Shown here piece by piece: positions 46,842 through 56,987 of a stretch of DNA of 64,000 bases. Within the stretch, counting starts at the first letter, position 1. Each line of letters begins with the position of its first letter. The DNA comes from Impatiens glandulifera (lineage: Eukaryota > Streptophyta > Magnoliopsida > Ericales > Balsaminaceae): the NCBI RefSeq assembly GCF_907164915.1, contig NC_061863.1:24843710-24907709 (forward strand), read 5' to 3'. The position numbers and the translations under genes are program-made. The notes below the pieces were generated by a model. It did not search any database, was not told where the DNA came from, and saw only the letters and a program-made list of their open reading frames with translations.

Positions 46842-49800
46842 TTAAAAAATGTATTCAAGTGTTCCTCCCTGATTTCCTCCCTGGATGGTCGTCTTGGTCG
46901 TAGAAATATATGTGTCATCCTTGACCTCTTCCTCCACTTCGACCACCACCATCGTAGTCACTTCCTTGACCTCAGCCTCCACTTTTGGCAGGTAGGCTTT
47001 CTCGAGCAGACCTCCTTTTAGAACGAGTGCTACGAATAACACTTGTTCCCCCTTGATTTCTTTCTTCTCGGCGTCTTTCTTCTCCCTTTTTAACATCATC
47101 AACGACTTTAGCGGCTTCAGCAGCCCTATCTTCCTCAACCTAGAATCGTCGAGCGACCGCGTCAACATCTTCTAAGTGCTTAACTTCAGAATTTTATAGA
47201 GATTTAGCGACTTCGAGTATTTGGTGAGTTAGAGCTTCAATCGAAGACCTCGTCTCATTATGAAGATTAGGACTGAATGACTTGGTCTTGTTGTAAATCT
47301 CAACATTTTTCTTTAGTAGATTTTCTTGCATCCTTCTATACTGAGTGTGGAGGATCTTTACTTCATGATTAGTTGTCAGCCAAGTTTTTATCAGTATTCT
47401 TTTGGGCAGCAACTAAGTCAACATCAGCTTTAGAAGAAGATGCAAATTCCCTTTCAAGATTTTGTAACCTTGAGGACATAAATTGGAGACTCTGCTGCAT
47501 CGGAGTTAGAGCATCTAGAATGAATTTATGGAATTCCATACCTCTTGGAGAGGCCTCCTTAGAAGAAGATCGGGCAGAAGATAAATGTGTGAACCAACTG
47601 GAATAGATCGTATAAGATTAGCATGAACGCTTACTTGGATGGAGTGCTCTAGTTCTCTATCTTGAGCGGATGCCTTGGGAACATTGATCAACGCCCTGGA
47701 ATGACCTCCATGTTCTCATATTTCGGTGCGTATTCCTTGTCATATCCTAATATATCTTCAGAACGAAGGATATGATCAGGAAGGGAGAAGGACTTGGATT
47801 GGGAAGGACACTTGGATGTTGGAGGAGTGGGAAGCCTTTCTTCAAACGCCTTCTCTTTAGACGAAGAGGAAGACTTAGCAACCTTGGCTTTAGACGCCCT
47901 TTAGGAACATACACGTTCCCCCTTGTCAGATGGAGTCTACTTCTGTTCGGACGACTATGAGGGTTCCCCCTCAACAGACGGCGTCTGCCTCTATTCAAAC
48001 GAGAGGGGAACTTTGGACGTCCCCTTCTGAATAGATAGAGGCGTCTTCTCAGATGCAGGATCAATATCCTCCTCAACAAGAGGAATTTCCTGTTGAACTT
48101 CAGACGGGAGGGGCGTCTGCTCAACAAAATGACATACAAAGAACCGTCTTTCCTCAACAAATGATTCTTTTTGCTCGATGAGATGAATAGCCGTTTGCTC
48201 TTCATGTACTGAGAGTAGTTGCTCAGTAGTAAAAATCCTTCTCGGCTCACCTTCAACTGAAATTTCTTCAATATAGGACATCTGATCAGAAGAGTTTGAA
48301 CAGTTCAGATATGCTCGAGAAACCTTGCCTTTAAGGGCATTAGATTTGGACAACTCTGTCCCATGGATTTACTTGAGCGCTATAAAGGAATATGAGTCTA
48401 GAATAAGATTCAGACGTCGAAGAAACTTAGCATCAATTAGAGCGTTTTGTCAAAAGGGTCAAAGTTATCTTCCCTTTGGCATATGAAGTGGAAGAGGGAT
48501 TTCCCTCTTGTATTAGATTCAACTAATTCCCTTCTCTTTAAGGCTTTGTTGACATCATTTGTTTTTGTCTAAGAGAATATCATCTTCTCTGTTTTTATCA
48601 GCTCCTTCCACTCCTTAACTATATTTTTGTTGGTTATCACGTCAATATATTTCGCATGGAGCCTATTGCACATCCACTTATTGAACGTGTCAATCTTCTT
48701 AGCCACCTTCTACTTTACGTCCTCCATTATGAGGTCTATCATCTGATTAACTTCAAACAAGGTTTCTGGTGTTTCTTCATCAACATCTTTTCCCTTTCCT
48801 ACAACTTCGGCAGGTTTGAGATATAGAACCGGCTCTCTGAAGAGAATGCATGGAGCCCCTTGGACTGCTCTAAGCATGGAAAAGGGAGACATGTTCTTTG
48901 CAAAAACATTCTCTAGAAGAACCGCAACAGGGCCAACCAACGTCTGAACGGGTGCTTCTTTAATAGTTGCAGTAGCAGTCGAGGGCACAACCTCCTGCTA
49001 TGCTTCAGGCATAGTAGTATCAATATTACCAGCAGCATCGACTGACACTAGTTCAACGAGGAAGACAGTTGTGTCTCCCCCCTAATTCTTCTCATTATGA
49101 TCACCAACTGTATTAGTATGGGTGGATCGGTACTATATACCTTAATGTTTTATCCATACTTTATACCTTAACGAAAATTTTGGTATACAAAAAATCCATA
49201 CATTTACCTTACCTTGATTTCGGTATACCTTGATTTCGGTATACCTTAATTTCGGTATACAAAAAATTCATACCTTTACCTTACCTTGATTTTGGTATAC
49301 CTTAATTTTGGTACGATATCGGTATTATACCTTTGATACCTAAAATAAATATTAACTTTAAAAAAATTATCTTACCGAATTGAATAATATTTCAGTATAA
49401 TTATATTTTTATATTATTCAAAAAATTATATTTCTATAATTATATTATTATCAAATCTATTTAATTATTTCCTTATAAATATTATATATTTTATATATTT
49501 TAATTTATAAATATTATTTTGGTATTTTAGCATATCTCGATATACCAAAATTTTAAAAATCTCATACCTTTATTGTACCAATAATTTTGATATCGGTACC
49601 ATACCTTACCTTTTTTCGGTATACCTTAAAAATCGATATTTTCAATATATTTTGGTACGGTATTTTCGATATACCTATAATATCGGAAATTTTCCCCACC
49701 CCTATGTATCAGTAGTTGATCTAGCAATATGTTCTACTTCGGGAACTTCAACAATGGGCACTTCGGCCAAGGAGATAGATGGAGTTACCTTGGAGGTCGT

Positions 49801-50908
49801 CTGAACGCTATAAACACCTTTGTCTGATCAGTTGGACGAGCATCCGTCTTATCAGTTGTGTTGATTTCCATCTGACTAGCAACAAGGGTAGACGTCTCAA
49901 TCCACTTCTTTCTTGGTCTAGCCAAAATATTGGCTCATCGCGATGGCGAACCCGAGAACAAAGGAATAGAAACGATAGGGGTTTGCTCGGTTCTCACCCT
50001 TTTAAGAATGAAGTCAAATTCGTCAGTTTCTCTAAAGGGTGCCCTCTTCTGTCTATTTGAACTGGCGGTGGACTCCATGACAAAAGTTATAGCCCTCTTT
50101 GTAGGGGTCCTACGACTAAAGGTGTATGACGCTTGGACCGAGTGATCGATTAACCACTCATATGTTGAACCGAAGATTCTAACTTTGAGTCTTTGATGAT
50201 TTTCATACACACCAGGAAGTTCCTCACGGTGGTATCCGTCATTATTATGCAGGGGTTAATAGACACGCCCTTTCCCACAAGAACTCGTAGATACTCCAAG
50301 AGCCAACTAAGTTGGACTAAAAAGCTCACACTTTGCTTGCTCTATGGAGAAACCATCTGGTAGAGAGTCAGAAAGAGAACGGACGCCCAGTTAACCGGCA
50401 TCCCTTTGGTTATAGCCACCATGTAGTCGAAATGATCTTGAGTGTAGGTGTCGAAGGATCTTACTCTCCCTTGAATCGATTTCGTCACGATTTCGTTCAG
50501 AAGGCAGAAAGGGTACTTGAGAAGATTCTTCTTCCCGTTGATATTTACCAGACCGCCAATGTTCGAAAATAGAGTTTACATCTTAGAAATAATCTCGGTA
50601 GAAATCACAACGTCGAATGTGTGACCTTCCGATGGAAGCTCAAAGAACTCGGGAAAGGAGACTTCGGAGATAGATATTTGGACGCCCTTCACCATCGCCT
50701 CAATAGAATCGTCAACAACCTTCCCGGAACTGAAGAAGTCGCGGACTTCCTTTCCGTGCAGAATAAAAGGACTGCCGAGGAACCTTCTTACATCGGACGC
50801 CTCCAGGGTTTTGAATATAGTGACGATCTTTGACTATTCATACTCATAAACAGACTCAAAGTCCACTTGCATGATGTTTTGAGAAAATGGAATAACCTTC
50901 TTAGACAT
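46842..50908 (-). pseudogene. 'LPTEG'-family retroelement-associated long ORF, decayed
   Basis: It starts MSKKVIPFSQNIMQVDFESV (50908), followed by LEASDVRRFLGSPFI, DFFSSGKVVDDSIEAMV, FFELPSEGHTF (about 50640) and FDYMVAITKGMPVNWASVLF (about 50400). These are collinear with the ORFs at 29167 and 30254. Further down the strand are a Lys/Arg-rich section, short Pro/Gln/Glu-rich pieces and a C-terminal Val/Glu-rich end near 46842. Many stops and frameshifts break it, and a 588-bp hAT MITE (49117-49704) is inserted. It lies between two LTR-like segments and downstream of copia pol on the same strand, so it may be the extra ORF of that element. Confidence 0.65.
49109..49712. mobile_element. hAT-type MITE with 8-bp target duplication
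   Basis: The element spans 49117-49704 (588 bp). Left end TATGGGTGG and right end CCACCCCTA are inverted. The flanks TGTATTAG (49109-49116) and TGTATCAG (49705-49712) are 8-bp duplications with one mismatch, the hAT size. The interior has tandem 'ggtataccttaatttc' units near 49200-49320. It interrupts the 46842-50908 ORF. Confidence 0.82.
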
Positions 50909-51041
50909 CTTAGGGTTTGAAGAAGAATATAGACGAACAAGTTTAAGTTTTCTTTAGAGAGAAGGCAAAGCACAAGAGATTCTAGGGTTTTTCAGAAAAA
51001 ACTCAAGTATAGCGTGAGATATTTTTGGTGTGCATAGCACC

Positions 51042-51053
51042 CTTAAATAGAAT
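51042..51053 (-). promoter_or_regulatory. TATA-like box upstream of the 50908 ORF
   Basis: The minus strand reads TCTATTTAAGGG about 140 bp upstream of MSKKV. A similar CTATTTAAG lies upstream of the 30254 ORF (near 30340), so these ORFs may carry their own promoters. Confidence 0.4.
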
Positions 51054-51329
51054 TGAACAGTCACGTGTCCAAAAGTCATTATTAAAATAAGCCATCACTT
51101 AATTTAAAAACGTTTCCCATACGTTATCATTAAGGGACGTCACTTAAGTTAAAATGTTTCCCCCAAAATCCATCATTAAACTGGTGTCATTTAAAAGAAA
51201 AATAGTTTTCAAGAGTCATCATTAAATAACGTCATTTAAATTTATAAAAAAATATCATTAATTTAACAGGCGTGTAGTAATTAACCGTCAGTTATATTAA
51301 TTATATTTTAAACATTGATAAACACGTGT

Positions 51330-51863
51330 CTTCATGTTATTCGATGTTTAGAAATATGACTTTTCAATTTATAGGTGGGAAAAGTACATGGACAGTTCAT
51401 GTGACATTAGACAATTGTCCCACTCGTCCGAAGATGAGGCATCTAAAGACGTATGTAGATAGACGTCGTTTATGCTATCTATATGCCTTGCGTTTGAGAT
51501 GGGTAGACGCCTGTTCAAACGACGTCTACTTGCGCATGTCTATACACACATCAGCATACGTCTTTTCGGATGGCGTCTAATTACGCACGTCTATAGACGC
51601 ATCAATAGACGTCTGTTCGGACCGCGTCTACTTATGCACATCTAAAGACGCATCAACATATATCTGTTCGGACGACATCTGATTATGCACGTCTATAGAC
51701 GTATCAGTAGACGCCTGCCTCACATTTAGACGTCTAACCATGTTTAAATTGCAAGTTGCTTAAGAACAATTCGTCCGATACATGGTTTCTTTAGACGACT
51801 GATCTAATTAGTCTGATTTGAGACATCCGTCTACACACATCTGTCCAATCACTTTAATCAACA
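51330..51863 (-). mobile_element. Partial copia LTR (U3 with AGACG-type repeats), minus orientation
   Basis: It is adjacent to a polypurine tract. The minus strand starts TGTTGATTAAAGTGATTGG, has irregular AGACGTCTA/CGTCTATAGACG repeats (51400-51740) related to the 45940-46580 minisatellite, and a TATA-like CCTATAAATTG (near 51365). R/U5 is missing, as sequence becomes the leader of the 50908 ORF below about 51300. Confidence 0.5.
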
Positions 51864-51879
51864 AATTCCCCCCTCAATT
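51864..51879 (-). other. Polypurine tract of the copia element
   Basis: The minus strand reads AATTGAGGGGGGAATT immediately before the TG that starts the LTR, the position expected for the plus-strand primer of reverse transcription. Confidence 0.65.
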
Positions 51880-52151
51880 TGTGCATATATAATTAAATTA
51901 AATTAATTTAGGTCTACAAGACCCAAAATATTTCTAAAGTAATAAAACTTAGTCTTGGGGAGTGGCTTCGTGAACATGTCTATCACTTGATGTTCTGTTG
52001 GAACATATTCTAGCTGAATATGCTTATAACTGATATGCTCCTAGATGAAATGGTGTCGGATGTCGATATGTTTCGTTCGAGAGTGCAACACCGGGTTGTA
52101 TGTGATCGCTATTGCACTGGTGTTATTGTAGAAAATCGGTGACTCGTCCTC

Positions 52152-54720
52152 CTAGATATCATAGTCCCCCAGCTGTTGTTGAACCCACAAGATATGAGAG
52201 CAGCAACTATTTGTAACAAGGTACTCAACCTCTGTTGTAGACGTGGAGACCGACGTCTGCTTCTTACTGAACCAAGAGATCATACGATCACCAAGGAACT
52301 GGTAATTTCCATTGGTGCTCTTCTGATCGATCTTGCATCCTGCATAATCTGCATCAAAATAGCTAATTAAATTGAAATTGGAATCCTTCGGATACCACAA
52401 TCCCATATTTTGAGTCCCTTTAAATACTTCATGATACGCTTAACAACAATATAATGAGATTGTTTAGGGTTAGCCTAAAATCTTCCACAAACGCCGACAA
52501 CAAACAAAATATATGACCGGCTGTCTGTTAGGTAGAACAAGGAACCGATGTTCCCTTTATATGCAGTAATGTCGACACTCTAGCCATCCTCATCCTTGTC
52601 GAGCTTGCTGGAATAATTCATTAGAGTAGATGCAGTTAAGAAGATTTCCATTCTAAACTTCTTTAGAAGCTCCCTAGTGTACTTGGCCTGGTTGATGAAT
52701 ATGCCATCTTCAAGTTGACGAACTTGAATACCAAGGAAGAATGTCAATTCTCCCATCATACTCATCTCAAATTTGTCATGCATCAACTTAGAGAATTTCT
52801 CACATAGTTTGGGGTTAGTTAACCCAAATATGATATCATCAACATAGATTTGAACAAGCAGTATATGAGAATCTTTAACAAATCTAAACAAAGTTTTATC
52901 AACTATGTCATTTATAAAATCATGATCAAATAAAAACTTTATTAAAGTGTCATACCAAGCTCTAAGAGCTTGTTTAAGACCATATAAAGTTTGTCAAGTT
53001 TAAAAACATGATTAGGCAAGGAGTGATCTTGAAATCTAGGCGGCTGTTCAACAAACACATCCTCATTTAAAATTTCATTTAAAAATGCACTTTTCACATT
53101 TATTTGATAAACTTTAATTTTTTTTAAAGGATGCATAAGCTAGAAAGATTCTGATTGCTTCAATTCTAGCAACATGGGCGAATGACTCCTCAAAGTTAAT
53201 TCCTTCCTTCTGCCTATAGCCTTGAGCTACCAATCGAGCTTTGTTTCTCACAACCAAGTCATCTTCACTAAGTTTGTTTCGAAAAACCCATCTGATTCCA
53301 ATAACTGATTGATCAGTCGCTCTTGGAGTCAGATGCCACACTTTATTTCTTTCAAATTGATTCAAATCCTCTTGCATGACATTGATCCAATCTAGATCAA
53401 GCAATGCTTCATTGATCTTCTTTGGCTCAATTTGAGAAATAAAGGCGGAGTTTGCAATTTCATCCAATAATTTGTGTCTAGTCATAAGAGGAGCATTATG
53501 ATTATCAATTATTAATTGAGGTGGATAATTTTTGTTCCATTTGAAGCTTGGTCCTAAAGGGTCAGACATCTGGTCAAACGGCCCCGCGACGTCCGAACTG
53601 TCAGTCGTCTACTAACTTGTAGTTTAGACGTCTGGTTGAATATCAACCATATCAGCCGTCTGATCAGACTAATATATCTTGTTGACCAGAGCTTCATCAT
53701 CACTATCAGATTCAAGACTTTTCGCTTATAATCTGTTAACAACTTCAATGATCTAGTTAGAGTTACTTTCAACATATTCATCAAAGACAATATGATAGGA
53801 TTCTTCGACAGTTAGAGTTAAATTATTAAAAACTCTATAAACTTTACTCACTGATGAATATCCTAACATAATCCCAGCATCTGCCTTAACATCAAAAGAA
53901 GCCAAATGATTTTTCCCATTGTTGTGAATAAAACACTTAAACCTGAATATCCGAAAATATAAAACTTCAGGAATTCTTCCATAAAACATTTCGTGAGGTG
54001 TTTTTATTAAAGCGTTTATTAATCATTGACAGGTTTTGAGTATAGAATGTTGTGTTTATGACCTCTGCCCAAAGTCTTTGAGAGACACATGATTCAGCTA
54101 GCATAGATCTTGCTGTTTCCTTCAGTGTCATGTTTCTCCTTTCAGCAACACCATTTTGCCATGGAGTTCTAGCACTAGACAACTCATGTTTAATACCAGA
54201 CTCCTCGAGGTAAGAAGATAGACGTCTATTGGTGAACTCAGTTCCCCGGTCACTTCTAATTTTAATGATACTTAAAGATTTTTCGTTTTCAAATCTTGTA
54301 AGGATCTTAATCAAATTCTCAAAGTCTGATCCTTAGAGGCTAAAAATATAACCCGAGTAAATCTTGAAAAATCATCAATCATGACAAGGGTGTATATATT
54401 TCCTCCCAAACTGTTTATTGGAATTGGACCGAATAGGTCCATGTGCAATAGTTCTAGGCACTAATCGGATTGAGAATTCTATTTACTTTTAAAAGTTGAT
54501 CTGACATGTTTGCCCAACTGGAAAGTAGGACAAACCGTGTCTTTTAAAAACTTTAATTTTGGCATACCAGAAACTAAATCATTTAAAAAAATGTTGTTAA
54601 TAGTTTTAAAATTAAGGTGGTTTAATCTTTTATGCCATAGCCAATTTTGATAATTTTTGGTTACTATGCATAAAGGATCAGACACTTGTTTTTCCAATTC
54701 ACTTTGTAAGAATTTCTTAC
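52152..54720 (-). pseudogene. Ty1/copia pol remnant: GAG-pre-integrase, integrase, RT, RNase H
   Basis: In order on the minus strand: GAG-pre-integrase (WLWHKRLNHLNFKTINN, 54479-54697); integrase (HMDLFGPIPI and MIDDFSRFTRV near 54350-54440, then IRSDRGTEFTN and GVAERRN, 53967-54314); a linker; RT start ([32 protein letters not shown]; 53114-53569); RT core with YQINVKSAFLNE (canonical Asp replaced by Asn) and YVDDIIFG (52580-52891); and RNase H (YFDADYAGC, TEVEYLVTNS; 52152-52406). Frameshifts and stops separate the pieces. gag and the 5' LTR are absent, with truncation near 54810, so it is not autonomous. Confidence 0.92.
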
Positions 54721-54810
54721 TCTACTTCCGTTCAGCATGGTGTTACCCTGCTGATCCTTCACCAGGCGTATATGTTTTTGAAAATCCACTGAGTTATGTC
54801 GTCATCAAGT

Positions 54811-55975
54811 TTTTTTAAAAAATAAATAAAAAATTTATCTTTATTCAAATTTTTTCAAATTTATCATTAGATTACACATATTTTTTAGTATTCCAAATTA
54901 ATTTTAAAAAATTAAAATGTGTAAATCTAAAAAATAATCCATAATTTAAAAAAATCGAAAACGTCTCTAAATATTATTTAATTTAAAAACTTGTTAAATT
55001 AATTAGAAAAATGAAAATGGTACCTTAAAATAAGATGTCGAATATTTTGTCCGTTTGAGAAAAGTCTTCGAATGAATAAATTTCAATAAATCGAACTCAT
55101 GTGACACAGTTCAAAATTTGAGTCTTATTTGTTAAAAATGACCCAAATTTGAGTCTTATTTGTTGAAAACGATCCAAATTTGAGCTTCAAATAACAATGT
55201 GACATTTTAAAATTTGGATGTAATTGGTCGGAAATACTAATAAAATAAATATATAAAATTATCCATATATATTTTTATTTTATAAGTCTTAAGTTTATGT
55301 TTTAATAATAATATAAAATTTTAACATATTATTATAAAAGAATATAATTTTATCTTAGACAAATTTTTAAAAAAAATATTGTATAAGATTAGAAATTGAA
55401 TTTAGACAAATATGATAGTAGATGAATTGTAAGTTCACTTCCAGCCCATTGCCATTCATAGGATAGGTATTTATCATTTTGGCACTAACTAGGTTTAATC
55501 AATTTTGAATTTTTTTCAATTCCCAATCAAAATAGGTAAAATTCGTTGGAACCAATAACCATATGCATTCTAATATTTAGCCTATAGAAATTATGTAAAA
55601 TTTCAATATTTTTATATTATGATTCTCATGGTGTAATAATTAATAATTTGTTTTCCATGTAATAAGTTTTTATTTTTTTTACATCATAATTTATATTATT
55701 TATTTTTGACCAATATATATTTGTTTTAGAAGAGTAATATGGAAAGAGAAGATATATAATTTTTTATTTTTTCAGCCATCTCTCTTTCAAATTCATTTTC
55801 CTAATTTCTTATATAAAAAATATTACATTCTATTTGAATGAATTTAAATATTAAATTTTAGTTTGAAACTTGCGTGAAAGTTCAAGTGTCTCTTTGAACA
55901 TTTTATTATCATTATTTAAACTAGTTCTTACATGAATAACCTAAACCACCACCACCACCACCACCTTCTCTCAAG
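54811..55975. other. AT-rich intergenic DNA upstream of acidic gene E
   Basis: No gene seen. A ~45-bp phrase 'acccaaatttgagtcttatt' is repeated two to three times at about 55110-55205. The leader just before 55976 has a CCA/CAC run (about 55943-55963), and a TATA-like 'tatataaaaaat' lies near 55811. Confidence 0.5.
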
Positions 55976-56542
55976 ATGAACAAAGAAGAAGAAGAGGTTC
56001 CTCTAGAGAATATTCACGAGCAATGTACCCCTTTCGTTCGCGAATATGATCAGGTATTATTCCCAGAGGAGGAAGAAGAGGAAAGTCAGGATACGCAGCT
56101 AGACAGGATTACCATGATCTCTCTCCCAGAAAGCCCTAAAGATCATGAGGTTTTACAGACACCCCCTCCCGATGGTTCACAGAAGAAGGAACAGGCAGCA
56201 GTTCGGAGAATCGAAGACTATGAGTATGTCTCTTCGGACAAATTAGGGGTTTCTAGCGTTGTTAGCCAGAAGAGTAAGGAAGTCTGTCTGGGAAGAATAA
56301 GGAAGTTACCGGTGGCATCTTTTGGTCGGAAAGTGAAAGGGAGACAGGAAACCCATAACCCAAAATATGAGAGCTTCATGGCCTTTCTGGATCCTTTACA
56401 AATGCGTGATGTAAAGAATGATGGTGTAGAAAAAGAAGAAGAAGAAGTTGATCTCCTGGAGACTGCTAAGAAACAAGGCATGGTCTTTCCCCGACCCAGG
56501 TGGTGGCTATCGGAGGGAGAGGGAGAGGAATTTGATGATTAG
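55976..56542 (+). CDS. Acidic protein, copy E (188 aa), complete C-terminus
   Basis: The ORF begins MNKEEEEVPLENIHEQC and has LFPEEEEEESQDTQ, a Ser/Pro patch (ISLPESPKDHEVLQTPPP), SSVVSQKSKEVCLGRIRKLP with a basic FGRKVKG stretch, EEEEVDLLETAKKQGM, and the ending FPRPRWWLSEGEGEEFDD. It lacks the DPYGYMLDEC motif found in A, B and D, but is the only copy that keeps both the SQKSKEVCLG segment and the uninterrupted FPRPRWW end. It has no RGGA sequence beside it and is on the opposite strand from the others. It may be closest to the functional family member, though no biochemical role is recognisable. Confidence 0.68.
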   Translation: MNKEEEEVPLENIHEQCTPFVREYDQVLFPEEEEEESQDTQLDRITMISLPESPKDHEVLQTPPPDGSQKKEQAAVRRIEDYEYVSSDKLGVSSVVSQKSKEVCLGRIRKLPVASFGRKVKGRQETHNPKYESFMAFLDPLQMRDVKNDGVEKEEEEVDLLETAKKQGMVFPRPRWWLSEGEGEEFDD

Positions 56543-56987
56543 TTAGTTCACCGCTCTAAACTTGTCTTGTAATTTTGGTCTAATTTAAGCCTATTTTGAA
56601 ACACTATATATTGTGAAGTAATGAAATGTTTTGTTCTATCCAAAGTAAGGTGAACCAATTCCATTTCAATGTTTTATCTCAAACCTTTTTTTTATCTTCT
56701 CTTTAATGATTTGGGCTTAGTCCTGGATTTGCTACACATATTGGGTTTAAACTTAGTCTGACCCTAATCCATGTACACTCCCACACCTTAAAACATACAC
56801 ATATTAATTGGCAATTTCAAAGTCAGTTTCAGATATAAAAGTGTTTCTAAAGGAAGATGGAATTCAGATTTTGTGAATAAAAGTTGAATCTACTAGAAAA
56901 ACAACACATCATCAAACAAAGTATATAATATCATCACCTGGTTTTCTCCAGTTAGAACCACATTAACTAGAATCAAGACACAATTAT

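Noticed and set aside
51330..54720. Intact autonomous copia element
   Set aside because: gag and 5' LTR missing, frameshifts between domains and an Asp-to-Asn change in the RT YQ.DVKSAF motif.
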